In this document: in pieces, positions 47,148 to 60,510 of the stretch
Position numbering within the stretch: the first letter of the stretch is position 1
How the letters are laid out: every line of letters starts with the position of its first letter
The notes under the pieces: generated by a model
The model's input: the letters and a program-made list of their open reading frames with translations, nothing else
What the model was told of the DNA's origin: nothing
Databases searched by the model: none
Made by a program: the position numbers and the translations under genes
Origin: Steinernema hermaphroditum
Lineage: Eukaryota > Nematoda > Chromadorea > Rhabditida > Steinernematidae
Direction: 5' to 3'
DNA: 64,000 nt
Assembly (NCBI GenBank): GCA_030435675.1
Contig: CM059621.1
Span: 12,896,001-12,960,000 of the forward strand

Positions 47148-50100
47148 ATATTAAGTCTTCTTCTCAAATAAAATGTAAATGTCATGTATTGGACGCAATT
47201 AAACAACTTAGTCCGATGCGGAGATGCAAACAGAGCCGAAGCTTCTGATCAGTTTACTCCGATTGAGTCGGTATCTCTAGTCTGATGACAATCTTTTAAA
47301 CCGCTTCTGGATTTTCTTTTCATAAAATAAAGAAGCGCCTGTTTCAGACTGTCTTGTCTGCAGAGGACGGTTGATCGTTTTCATCTTTGCCGAGCTGTCT
47401 GAGAACGACCGGTCAGACACTCCATTGGTGTCTAAAATGAAGGTCGAAGACACTTGATTATAGTTTGAACGCCCGCTAGCTGTCGTCATACTGTAATACC
47501 TTGTCGTAGATATGATAAAAAAAATCTGTGGAATCAGTAAACATCGAATTTCAGTAAAAAATCACCACAACTACGAACCCTCAAGTGGAGATTGCAATGT
47601 AAATATGGCATGAAATCGGTGAACTTCGTCATCTCTTCAGAGATCGATTTCGGATTTATGTGATACGGTGCTGCAAAGCGGCAGCGTCAAAATGTGTGTG
47701 TGTTCCAAATTTTCGTTTCACTGGCACCATAAAATTCAGACGTCAAGAACGTTCGCTTTGATCCGTTTCAAGTACTAATTGGGCAGAAGCCTTTCCGACA
47801 ACTCAATTTTAAACAGCCCATCGTATGTTTCTGGAGTTAATCTAAGCCGTAAAGTTCCAAAGTTCAACTCAGATCGGATTTCTGCGTCGTTCAAGCCAAA
47901 CATTCGACTATAAAAGTCGGTTGGGTCAGTTCTGGATGTAACCAACACCACAGCTTTGAATTAGCGCAGGATCAACCCTCAGAGAATCGGGTTTCCCATC
48001 AACCTGATCTACAGGCACGCTAATGGATTCCCCAAAGCTCCGTCTCCCAGGCATTGTCCTCCCAAGCCTCCCTCAAAAGAGCACCGCACCAGCGGTGGCT
48101 ATGTTTGCTCGTCGGAATTCTGGTTGGCGGACCGTTGGCCGTCCCGCCGCGAAAACAGCGGTTAGTCCCGCGGTTAATCCGGTCACTCCGCGCCCAATGG
48201 CGCACACTTAGCCGCGGCGCGCCTCCAAACATTTCCTTCGTCGACGTCTCAGCGGGTGTCAAAGTGATTTTGGCGAAAAAATCGGTATTCGTGTCACCTC
48301 TTTCGCCGCTTTTTGTCCGAATGTTTGCGATAGGAAAGCGGAGAAGCGACTCATCGAAACATTTATGATTTTAGGGCGCGTCCGACGGGCTATTAGGCAA
48401 TGTTGCTTTGCGTGATACGGTGACTGTTGGGGTGGCGGAAAAGGTGGAGGCTTGCTAGGCTGATGTCAGATCTTGAGTGGAGTGTTTCTTTTGCTCTCAG
48501 AGAAGAGCGCTCCGACCGCTGTTTTTATTGTTTGTTCAGTGTCCAGGTAATTGTGGCTTTACGAAGAAAACAGCTTTTGGGTTAGGATGGTTGACGTTGA
48601 TTACCTCAACATTTTGTTTGGAACGGAAGCACGGTGAACAGGTCCAAGGAAAATTATTGCCCTACAGAATCCTGACTATGCTTTGAACGATTATCAAAAT
48701 TGCGGAAGCTAGAGATCATAACCACTTGATTTTTGAAAATTACAAAAAAGGGCCGACTTTATTTGTATTCAGAAGCTGTTTAAGTTATTTTAGTAATTCA
48801 GTAGGTCTATCCTGATGGTCATTTTGTACGGGCTTCCTATGGTATTAATTGTGTGATGGACGGTGGCTGCCTTCAAGCACGTGCATCCGTGGTCATGGCT
48901 ACGGATCTGTGTTGGTCATATATCACAACATGGTCAAAAATCTCCGATGAATCTAATGATGGTCTTATGGGATCACCATGTTTTATTAACGCTAACGTTT
49001 CCAATTGGTCAACTACCACAACAGGCTAAGGAGAACTGCAGCAGGTAGGTATCACTCACAGCTACCGTACCCAGATAGCGACTCCACGAGCTCATTCCTA
49101 TTTCAAGGAAATAAAGATTAAATGTTGAAAAAGAGACCCTTACTGTCTGACACCTTACATTTCCAAGTCGACCTCCACAATAGGTATCCTATTTTTTTTT
49201 ATATAACACTGTCTTAGTTCTATCTTATCGTAGTACACGGGTGTCCATCAATGACGATATCAGAGGAAATCACTTATGATAAGATAGGTAGGTCGAATAT
49301 CGGCCCCAAAACTTTTTTTTGCCAAAACATTTTCATTTTTACGAACGACGAATCCGCATGCTGCCCACAAAATGGGCTGATATTGCCAATGTCAATGGTA
49401 CCTTGAGTTGGATCGTGTTGAAGGTGAATACATACGGTTAAATCTCTGTGTTTTATGCAATTAAATAATCGTTGCAAAAGTGACTCGCCTTCAAGTTAAC
49501 AACCCAGTGCTTAGCGCTTCCAAGCAACCTCTCACTCACAACTTATTTTTGAGGGAGTGAGTGGATGATTAGGCCGATCGTCACCGACACAAATGGAAGA
49601 AGACTTCATTTGTGCGACGCTTGCATGTCGGTATCGGTAGTGTTCTGATTCAAGAGTAATTTGTTAAATAGTTAGCTGCAAGCAAAATTTCATGTGCGGT
49701 AGAAATCTTAACAACCCAATATAAAAAATAGTTGCAAAATATTGTTTGGAGGTAGATAGTCTTGGGTTGTTGTCATATCACAAAGATAATTCGGATAATC
49801 GTCCTTCTCTTTATTCTCACGATTAAATTTTAATTTCTCTTCGTTCCACCCAACTTCCCCTTCTCCTTCAGAAACGCCTTCGATCGCCCCTTAACCTGTA
49901 AAGAGCGATTTCCACGTTCTAATCCTCCTCTCGGCTCTCACCTCTTCGGTTTGCACTCCTTCTCCTCTTCTCCGCGCCGTGCACTTCGGCGCTTTCAAGT
50001 GGTCGAACGACGATTAACCGCGAGAAGCGTCTCCATTCAGCCGATGACACCTCGTCGACGGCGATTACACATTTCCAGATTCGCCTCCAAATCCGCCTCG

Positions 50101-53100
50101 ATCGTTCCCTAACGGTCCCCGCCCCCCTAATAGCTCGTATAGTCAGTCGATCGCCCTCGGCGCTGTCCACCGTTTTTCTCAAAGCAGCTCATTAGTCGAA
50201 TTAAGTGTCGTTTCGAGCACCGAATACGGAATCGCCGGCCGGGATAAAAGGATCGGACAGCTGGAACTCGTTTCCGCCTCTAATATTCCTCCGAGAGAGG
50301 CGTTCGTTTTTTTGAGTGGACGCGCGACGGCGCCATTCGCGGAAATTGTCGCATTTTGGAGATTTGGAGGTGACTTCTTCGCTCCCACACTGTGTTTTTG
50401 CCTCTTATTCTCGCCTCGCCCGGCGACCTTTCGGCGACTGAGCCGATAGGTGACGCCGGTTAATGCGCTCGTTTTTGGCGCTTAAGTGTGCTGGAGGTTG
50501 TTTGCCGGATCTATGCGCCAAAATGGGTTAAAATGGTCCTTTTTTGTACGACTGTTGGTGAGAAACGTTCATCGAATTGCAAAATTGGAGTTAGCGGAGA
50601 GTTTCGTCGCTAATGCATTCTACCAAGAATCAAGTTAAACAAATTTCAGGACAAAAATTAAAATAAAATTATTTGTGAACCAATGCGAACGATTAACATT
50701 GGATGATTGTTCATTTAATGCCCATTTAAGTCACACAAATGAATTCCCATCTTGTTCAGCTAAAAAAGCCCAAAAAGTGCATCAGGACAGAAGTCCTGAA
50801 TTTCATTTTTGTGAGCATCCGAACGTGAATCCGAATGAAAAAGAGAAGCTACCAGTCTACCCGGTCTGAATTTCTGAATGGTTTTCTAGACATTCCTATT
50901 TAGGTTCACTTTTGGGCCACCTTGTATTTGCAAAGAAATATTTCCAGGAAAGAGTCAGGAAAGTTGAGGACGCGATTATCAAAAATCGATAAAATCTAAC
51001 CTTGGCAGCAGATAAAATACGCCATCTCCTTTCACCTCCTTTCAGCCACTTTATCCGATTTTGAATTTTATGCGGAATGCTAATTATTAATTAGAGAAAT
51101 TAGCTCCGGTCTCCAGGCGGTAGACCGTGAACCCTCAAGATGAAATAGAAAAAGCAGTGTGACCGTAAGTCGAATCGGAATTCAGAGGGTGTTTACCACA
51201 GATGGTCTCCGCATGTTTTGAGCGAGTTCGACTCATCAGACGAATATCGACCGAAAAGCACTTAATCTTCTTTTGAATTCGACACTTGTTTGGTTCGACG
51301 TTCACTGGAAGGAACATTGCCCAACCAATCTTCACAAATGTGTATTAACACCACTATGCATGAACAATTGAGAATCTAAGAGGTGTGTGTACAGGACAGG
51401 GTGTACAGGCCGTTGCCAATCATTCCTATTGTGCCTTCCAATGTCGTATCATTACCCAGTGATAAGCTTCTAAGCCTCTGTATTGCCACGGTGCGTTCAT
51501 ATGTACAGGATGTACTGGACGTTTCCAACCATTCCATTTGAGCTCGGAGATCATCCCTTATGATGAACATCCATTCAGCACCAACAGATATTTCATAACT
51601 ACAATTCCGATGACCTAGGGACCCTCTCTTTCAAGCTCCTTCACCCAATTATGAACAGTTTTTGGCCGTGGGAATGGCAGTGGCACCTCTGCGTGTCACC
51701 GCTTCCATTTACTATCTTGAACACAACTCCCATTAGTTACCAGTTTTTTCGAGGCTGTGTAACATTCAGCATATGACCCCTATTTGATCGAGTTGACTGA
51801 TGGCGTCGAAGTGTCCGTTCTGTGGGGTTTCGAACACCCATAAACACAACATGTTATTAATGACTCTCCCCTCGTTCCAAATCATTCACTTTTTCGTCCA
51901 AACACGGCGTCGAATTCCTTCGCAACACCGACGGCCACTCGGCAGAACATCAAAGCGGCCTACTTGACACCCAACAAAGGCCGAGGCGCGTCGGATTAAT
52001 TCGAACGGCTGCCGAATGGGGTCAGAAATCGGTTTAGGCAGTTTTTGTGCACCGATTGTGTAATTCATCCCGTTCCTTCCGCGCTCTCTGTTAACCATAA
52101 ATAAAATCTCGCGGCGACCTTCTCCCCCCTCGAGTTGTTAATCGCGGTCTGTGGGAGGTCGGAGCCCCGCGGAGACGTCGAAGGCGCCTTTTTTAGCGAC
52201 CGAAACATCTTCCGCGATGAGATAACTCTTCGTTATCGAGGGTGGCTCGCTACCGGAGGGCGCCTTCTTGCGCTCTATAAGAGGATTAGCGTCTGTGGTC
52301 ACGTTTTTGCAGAGTTCGGAAGCCGGAGGTGGTGTTTGGGACTTCTTCACGTGGTGCTTGCGATCTGTTGCCTTTTGCCGTGTATGTAGATCTTTGAGAT
52401 TTTCGTCCGATGAGGACTCTATCCGTTAAAGACGTCTCAAGCAGTAGGCGACAATGTCCACAACCTATTGCTTTTGGTGCAATCAGTTGCCAGTTCAGAA
52501 AACAAGCCATCCCACATTGCTCGGAATAAGTTAGATTAGAAGTAGTCCTGACTTTTTAACTGAAGCATCCTTCATGTATCGCTGATTCGAATTTCTAGAA
52601 ATTTCCCATTTCCCGGATAGCTCATTTTGAAACAACAAAGCCAAGCATTTCCTAGACAATACACATAACTGAACTGCAGTAACTCCGTTGCCGGATCCGG
52701 TTCCGCTCCATTCGAACAAAAGCGTTCGCTTTCTCCTCCGACTCCCACGCCGCTACGCTCCTCAACTCCTCCATCCACGCGTGCCTAATTCAATTAGACT
52801 CCCATTGCACTGCCCACCGATCGCGCCGCCTAACGGCCTTCCTCACGCGACCCACGAGGAACGAGTTCTCGCTTCATCGACGGCTTTATGACTCTCCGAC
52901 AGCGCCTTTTACGGTCATTCGAGTGCTGTCGAAGAGACAAATCCGCGTCGCCACTTCCAGAGTTGATTACTCGGCGGCGGCGTCTTTGGCGCGCAATTAG
53001 GTCAGCTGATCGGAAGACGAAAGAAAACACTCCAGCGACGACTTCTGGTAATTATTTTCACTTCCACTCACTTTCGCTGTTTCGGAGGATCAGAGCAAAT

Positions 53101-56100
53101 GGGCGCGACTTGTTCATAAAGGGTTGGAACGTTTCCTGTTAATTCGATCTTCCAGCCACTTTCTGATTCTGAGTTTACAAATTTGAGGTTAGTCTTATTT
53201 TGTTGGAGATGACCTTCAGGATTTGTGGCTCTCTCCTGGAAAAGTTTTCGTGGAAGATCGCCAAATGATTTTCAAAAAATAAAATTCCCACGGCGTTTCT
53301 TAAAATCAGCTTTTCTTTAAGTTTACAGTACAAATTGCGGTCTTGGTATAGTTGGAACATTAATCTGACGCGGAATACTGGAACACCTGCCACCCTTTGC
53401 CATCATAATAAACAAAATAAATTTTTTTATTTTTGTTTTTTTTCTTGTGCAATATTCGAAAAAGAACTCACAAATTACACGATGGTGTTTCGTACAAATA
53501 CGTACAACTCGGCTTGGCTTCGGCACGAGTTTCCGATAGATTTTTTTCCAAATTTCCCGATTTTTTATAGGACTTTGCATCCTTTATCGTTTCCGACTAT
53601 TGTTTTTTAGAAACCTTATGTCTGTTCACTGAAACAGCGCCGCAAACTATTCTACAGTGTCCCACCTGAATTTAGGACTTTCTCAAACCGAAGAAATCCA
53701 AATCGTTTCTCATTTCAAATCAGGAACTCTAATGTTCAGTCCAACACAATGTTTGCTTAGATGGCCGTCTAGATGCATTTCATGTGCACGATTGGTAGCA
53801 ATTTAAACATCAAACATCAGTCAGATCTTACAAGGGAAGCATAAACTGTCACACATAGAAATATGGCATGAAGGTGGCATGTCAGAGTGTAGCAAAACTT
53901 GATAGGTTTCAACAGTAAATGGGAGACTTTAAGTCGTATTTCAAAGTCAACTAATGCCATAGAAGATACCCATCTTGCCACTATTCGTTTTTGTTTTTCG
54001 GTCACATTTTTCGGTTTCCTTCCGACTTTTTGTAACTACCTAAAACGACTTCCCGTCGCCCATAAACTCCTAAATTGCCTTCTCCATTGCCAAAAAGCGC
54101 CCACAACGCCGCCGTCTTCTTCCGCTACCGAGCGGCGCGAACTAGTTTTTCTCAACTTCGGCACTAAAAACGCGTGTCTTCGCGATCCTTATCTCGACAC
54201 CCAGCACGCCTAACCAGTCGTTAAATTTTATGTATTACCCAGTGATCACGGTGCCTGCCACCTTTCCAGAGTACAGAGTTGTTCTGCTTGTTTGTTTACT
54301 TCCTTTTCGTATAGGCGATACTCACAAAAAGTGTGCACAGTGCAGTCTTCTCTTCCCAGCGACGCAATGCTTGGACAAAGAAAGAGAGTTCTTATCCCTT
54401 CAGCAGAACCCTCTCCTTCCTTCTTTTGGCTACTGATAAGTCCCCGAGTAGCTGATAAAGTAGCTCCTGCAGCGCTTCCTTTCTTCTTCTTCTCTGTTTG
54501 TCTTCTCTTCCTACTCGGAGGGTCAAGTGAGTCGTCCCAGGCATCTCCGGCTAGGCACATTTGCCCATTTGCATAACCAGCTCGGACGACTTTTTGTTTG
54601 GCGACGATGATCTCGTGTTGATTTAGGAGCGAAGAAGAAGAAGGTGTCGTCCAGTTTCGGAGTGCGCGGCGGCGTCTCGCAACGCTTTGTTATGCTAATT
54701 TGGTTTTATCCCTCGCATTTCGGGCGATTTATGGCGCGCGGAGGACTGGAGGTGTTGGAACGGTGGGAAAGTCGATTTGATTCGGGTGGATTTAGGTTTA
54801 TTTGGAGACCTTATGGGTTGTGGATATCGGATCTAAAGTTATTTACAGAAAGTGGTACGTACCGTACAATCACGGACTATTTTATGGCCACCTGTCTCCG
54901 TGTGCATGTTTACAACACTTTCGATCTGTTTGTTTGTTTTCCTTTGCACTAATGTTATCTAGTCCATTCGTATTAAAGCACCATCTTAAACCATATCACC
55001 ATCTAAAACCACGTTTACGCCATTCCGATTACGGTCTTGGGTCTTATAAGCCGGTGTTACGACAGCCGTCCTGGCATCTTTTTCGTGCTTCTATACGGAC
55101 CGCAGAGCCGTCCTCCGTTCGGTGCGCCCTTCGGAGTTTCAGCGATTCTTCGGCTTTTCGGGACGTCGCGGGTGGTCGATCTGTGGAGACTGGCTCCTTG
55201 GCGCCTTCTGGGAGCCGGTGCGACCATTGTACCAATAACTATGGCCAAGAACGACCGCTCCCTCAACTCATTCCAACGTATAAACGGGGACTGCACACAT
55301 AAAAACAGCTATTCACTTGTACTGTCAAGGAACTCTCAGTGCACTCTTTTATCTCCTTAGATTTCGATCTTTTTATTAAACGATTCCAACTCATAAAACT
55401 ATTTGTCCCAGGTCTCTGTTTGCCTTCAGTTCTCCGAATTCTATTTGCCCACCCAGTCCCCGTGTTATCTCCATCCTTTTATCGCCTTATTTACCTCCAA
55501 CCTCCGTCATTTACCATATTCGTCACCATTCAAACCGTTCCTCGCCCATAATAACCTCGCCTTCTCGGACAGCTCGAGAGGCCCGCCGCCGATCGTGATC
55601 GCATCCCCGTCCCCTCACGTTTTCTCTCTTTTGTCGCCTTCTCGACAAATAGCGCGTCTTCTTCGCGCACTCTTTATGTCACAAAACGCGCTTTTTACGT
55701 CCAAATCCCCGAGAAGGCGCCGAAGTGGAACGAGTTCGCTCATTTTTGCGCATAATCCGCCGCCCTTCTCCGCCGCCATAATTACTCCTCGGCGACAAAC
55801 CGCCGGCGGCCTTCGCCCCTTCTTCGCCTCTCCTTGTTTGCCCAACGGATCGTCGGCGTTGAAATGATAATTTCCTCCTCTCCCGGTGACCGTCTTCGAC
55901 CGAAGGACAATTCAAGGACACCCTGTATTATGTGAGTAATTTGCATATCCCAGGGGAGGAAAGTGGCGCTCTTGTTGACTCATGCGTCGGCTCCTCCTCA
56001 AGTGACCCTCGCGGACGGTGTTTGATTTGGTCCCATCGAGAGAGCGACCAAACAAGCGCCACGTATCACTCTCCGCTATCGCGGATTACCGACGCTTTTG

Positions 56101-57949
56101 CTGAACGTGGCGCTGTGGTGTGTTTTCGGTTTTGTCTCTAAAGTGAAGAGTCGCCAAAAGTCGCGGGGAACGTCTCGACGACTGATCTTTCGTTTTGATG
56201 ACGGTGATAAAAAGGGCTACTGTACCGGTGATATCTGCGACTGTGTGGGTATACTCTGTGTGTTAAGTTTGCTCTCGTTTTCTGTTTTTGTGAGATTCAC
56301 ATCGACATGTGACACTTAATCTTTTTGATCTCTCTTTCTACTGATACTGTGTTCGTGTGTTCGATGCCGTCTATAACATTTAAACGCTCCATTCGTTCCA
56401 GTGGCGAAGTGCCTTGATAAGCCTCTGTTTCAATCCGAGACGCTTTGACATCTTTTAAGTTTAAGTTTATTTGCAAATTTATTTGTGTTTCTCAAAGTTG
56501 TAGGGTTTTCTTCTCAATCAGTTCATCTCCTCATTTGGCGTCAATTCGCCAGTCAGAGGAAGCGCTAAGACGTTTCGATTCCGCATTTACACCATGATGA
56601 AAGAACTTCTTGCTTCATTCTGCCAGCGTTAAGTTCCCCATAGTTTTCACAAAGTCAACTCTCCATCTTCGGTCTACCTTGTGGACCTCTATTCTTAAAT
56701 GAGTGTAGACAATTTACGACTATCCACTACCCGTTTCACCATGTTCCACGCAAATCTTTCACACAAAAATGAACTAGAGCTCATATACTATATTTACTGA
56801 TTATTGTGATCAGAGTTGTCCAAACTTTTGGCTACCCGGACACCTCTGCTTGTGCCATGTTGTTACCGTATTTAGACCGGCTTCCGAGCTATTTCTAATA
56901 ACCTCTCAAAAATCTTGATATTTTCCAGTTGAGCTAATAGAGATTCATATGTAGAGCGAACAATTGCCTCCCAGTCCGAAATATGGCGCAGTTTAGGCAC
57001 CAATTTGAAGACATAAGGTCGTGATGATAGATAATATAGGGTGATCATGATTTGGACCACCTTAGTTCAAAGCCTTCAGAAAGTGACAATTTCATTTCAC
57101 CGGTATTTCTCCTTGTTTTTGTCGGTATTCCGTTCAAAAGCACCTCGAAGTCGAATATCTTCTCACACGTCAATCCACGGGGGTCTACGAAAACAAACGT
57201 AAAGATCGCGTGATCTCGTCGCTTCAATGACCTGTTCAAATGATAAAAAGGGCTTCTGAACTTAGACCTCCTCAGCGGACTATCGAGACCACAGACGTCA
57301 GACGCTCTCCTTCTCCCTTATGCGCCAAAAAATATTATTAAAGATCTCTGTGGTGTCTGAATGTGACATTTAATGATGTAATTAAAACCGCTCTCCTTTT
57401 GTCATCGCTTCCACGCTCTAATCGCGAGATTAGCCATTGGAACGTCTCCTCCCTTCTTCTTCTTCTCTTTATAGCTCTGGAGCGAATTATTTTGATTCTA
57501 CTCCCTTCCAAAAATAGTTGCATCCATCGGCGAGCTGTCATAACGCCACGTAATCCCCGATCAGTCAATTTAAATTTCGCTCCTCGGCCGTCGGTCCTCT
57601 GATAAAGCGCCGTCGATCGTCACCAACTTGGCTCCGTGGCCCTTCTTATCTTCTTCTCCGACCTTCTCCTTCCTTCTTCACGTAGATGCCTTCATCTCCC
57701 AAGGATTTTACCTAGCCTACTTACCTACTGGGGTACTGTCTCCACTCCGTCTACCCTTCCAGAACTGTCTTCTCCCTTTACGACCCTCGAGATTCGTCTC
57801 CTGTTGCGCTCTCCTTCTTGTTTAGGGGTGCGTCTTATCAGGAGAACACCCAAAAAACGCGCTTTTTCAGCGCTGCGCCCAAAAGCGGCGACGCGTCGTG
57901 CTAACGCGATAAATGAACGCTTATTGTCGACCGCTACCGTAAACGTGCG
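47148..57949. other. 10.8-kb stretch without recognisable genes
   Basis: AT-rich DNA alternates with GC-rich blocks (about 48000-48250, 49900-50480, 51890-52330, 52700-53040, 54060-54190, 55030-55250, 55560-55870 and 57390-57930). Open frames in the GC blocks occur in several frames at once and have no signal peptide, domain or splice chain. The blocks contain repeated GGCGC/GCGCC words. It could be a regulatory domain, decayed genes, or very long UTR/intron sequence of the 57950 gene. Confidence 0.45.
47167..47172 (+). terminator. Poly(A) signal AATAAA of the Ly6/ET-like gene
   Basis: AATAAA begins 20 bases after the TGA at 47145-47147. Confidence 0.65.
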
Positions 57950-59136
57950 ATGTCGCCTTCAGAGCCTCCGAAGTCAGCAGAAGGAGCGATGACCGCCGTC
58001 CGCGAGAACTTCATCAACCTTCCGCCCATGGAGATCCCGCGCCCCAAGTGCCAGGGTATGCAGTTCATCACCACCCGTGGACGACAAGGATTCTATCAGG
58101 TGAGCGCATTCTGGAAGTGTTTACTTGGGGCATTTACAAAACGGATAGAATTTTTGGTAAACAGAGCCGTACACTGGACACATGATTCATCTCAAACCGT
58201 TAGGGGAGGACGCTAGGGAGGAATATGACATCAGTAGAGGGAAGTAAGCATCCTGCGCAGGTTTTGGAAAATCGGATTTATCGGAAAGCCCTTGAAATTA
58301 GAAGAATAAACATTGGCGATCCTACTGAAAATTTGAAAACCTCTCAAACCTGGGATCATGAATCGAAATAAATAGTTTTCGGATAGCCACTTTGGAAAAC
58401 GGTTCACCAGATTAGTTCACATTCTTACATTCTTGCTCATATCGACTGTCTTTAGCAAGCAAATTACAAATTAACGACCGAGCCCCTTTCGTTACCCACT
58501 CATTAGCAACCATTGGTGGTCGTAAACCATTTTAGGACAGTCGTCCACTCCAGAAAAGCCTACCCTAAACTGATGCCGTGATTCATTCTGTCGGCACTTT
58601 TGTTAAAGGACCATAAAAAGGTCCCTTGTGACCTTCTTGTGACTCTCTCGTGTTGCAGAGTATCCGCCGGACCGGAGCACAGTACGGTCTGCAAATCAAG
58701 CCGATGGGACCTCGCCGCGCCGCCCTCCCGGACCAGAGCTTCTGGAGTCGTCCAGAAACGGTGAAGGAGGAGGAACCGGAGACGGCCTCGCTCCCGAGTC
58801 CGACGACTCCGCGCGACAGTGGCCATTCCTCCGACAGCGACTCTCGCAGAAGCAGCTCTGTAGGCTCTGGCGGTTTCGGTCCTTTTCACAGAGAACTTCT
58901 TGCAGGTCTCCTACTTCTCCTCGAAAGAGAGCTCTCCTCAGCCCAACAGCTTCCGATTCTCGCAGCCTATCATGGAGGAGCCCGAGTTCCCGGAACCCGA
59001 GCCTGACTACGACGACCCCACGCCCGCTGCGCCGGTGTGCACCCCTACTTCACCTCCTCCGCCGGCGCCCCCTCTTCCTAGCTTCCAGAAGAACCGCATG
59101 GCGTTGGCCAAGAAGCTGAGCGCCGGCCGCCTGTAG
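57950..59136 (+). CDS. Proline/serine-rich protein, unknown family
   Basis: Three exons: 57950-58099, 58659-58859 and 58906-59136, all phase 0, 193 residues. No signal peptide or membrane segment. The N-terminal part includes FINLPPMEIPRPKCQGMQFI, continuing across the first intron into QSIRRTGAQYGLQIKPMG, which is probably the conserved core. The middle is acidic and then Ser/Arg-rich (SGHSSDSDSRRSSS). The C-terminal part has long Pro runs (SPPPPAPPLPSF) and ends in a basic helix, KNRMALAKKLSAGRL. Pro runs suggest SH3, WW or EVH1 ligands; cytosolic or nuclear. Splice sites are good and AATAAA follows at 59327. I do not recognise an ortholog. Confidence 0.7.
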
Positions 59137-60504
59137 GCATCCCAGAAGGTCCCAACTCCTGCCTCCCAGAAGGTCACAGCGCTTAGAGCTTTATTCGACT
59201 CTTTCCTTCACCGCGTTCCCCTCCCATGTATAGTCCCGAAACCGATGCGATCACTACTGTAATCTGCGATGTACACCCGATGTGTTCTTTCCGTGTAATC
59301 GATTTTTTGTCTCTGATTCTGACGTCAATAAACCAACTGAGGCTAATCACAGGTTCCTTCTTATCGCTCACCTCCGGGTCGAACGGTAGCGCAGTTGCGA
59401 TCGAATCAATAGATCATCGTGGCTACAGGACCAAAAAAAGCATCTAGACAGTTCTCGAGAGTGTAGACAGTTTTCATATGTATCTAGACACTAGACAATT
59501 TTCGGGGGTTCTCCATTGTGAAATTAGTCGGAATGAGGCAAGAAGCACAACCAAGTTTCGGTGTGATGTCTAAAGAGAAACTAAAGTCAATCTGCATCCA
59601 GGCCTACATTAATCATACTACGGTCTGACACTTCACATTTCTGGACACTTTGGTCTCTTTACATTTTTATAAAGAGTTATTTCAACCTCCAAAAAAGTGG
59701 CTACATTCATTAATCTCATTCGAGCGGAGAACCCAACCGATCGCTGGGGATACAAATGAAAACTCTAGCTTTTCCTTGTATCCTCAAAGTTAGAATAATT
59801 TTGAATTTTGATGTGCCTTTCATTGATGTACCATCGCTGACCATTCGCCGCTAAGTGCTGAGAAAGGAGGATGTCGAAAACACCAAAATACATACGAATG
59901 TTGTTCTGCCTGAGGACACTTTTTTTCCCGTTTTGCACCTGGGGAATTCGCAATGAACTTAAAAAGAGTTCCCAGGACGCGAGCAGATGTAACGCCGTAA
60001 AGCATGTGATCCTAGACATATTCAACCTTTCAAAACATGGAACGAACGCAGAGAGAGTTTCCTGGAAATCGCTCAAGTGCGCCCGAGCTGAACTGGAAAT
60101 CAGTACACGAAAGAAAACAAAACGATTTCTCGAAAGTCTGTGTCATATCACCAAAGAAACGAGTTCCACGGGAGATACTGCCTTCGGAATCACAATTTCA
60201 GAAAAGTTTGAAATGGTGGTATAGGTCAAACACTTCACTGAACGTAGCTAAAGGCACTGTATATGTCAGATGTTTCAGGAAGACTTTTTGATTCTATTTT
60301 CTATGAAACAAGTCCAAGTGCTTCCAAAGCTCCAAAATGAAACAGCAAGGGGCACTGCTTAATCCATTTCAAAATTCACTCTACTGATTAAGATGCAAAC
60401 TTTCCTTCTCCTTCCTTCTTATGCTACTGTCTAAGGCATATAATGAGGCAGTCCAAGAACATTGTGCTAAATTCCCTGGTTCTCAATCACTGGGCGAAAG
60501 ATCG
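59137..60504. other. Intergenic, no gene seen
   Basis: AT-rich DNA with the 3' UTR of the proline-rich gene. The open frames at 59765-60291 are unspliced, lack domains and occur on both strands. Confidence 0.45.
59327..59332 (+). terminator. Poly(A) signal AATAAA of the proline-rich gene
   Basis: AATAAA lies 190 bases after the TAG at 59134-59136 and is the first such hexamer downstream. Confidence 0.5.
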
Positions 60505-60510
60505 TTTATT
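60505..60510 (-). terminator. Poly(A) signal AATAAA overlapping the stop codon
   Basis: The minus-strand sequence TAATAAA joins the receptor stop TAA (60511-60509) with AATAAA, the same arrangement as the receptor ending at 31009. Confidence 0.45.

Noticed and set aside
55917..55930. Transposon-TIR-like GGACACCCTGTA
   Set aside because: Only a short match with no partner end at a plausible distance.
57034..57062. Mariner-TIR-like TATAGGGTGATCATGATTTG
   Set aside because: Degenerate and without a matching inverted copy or transposase nearby.
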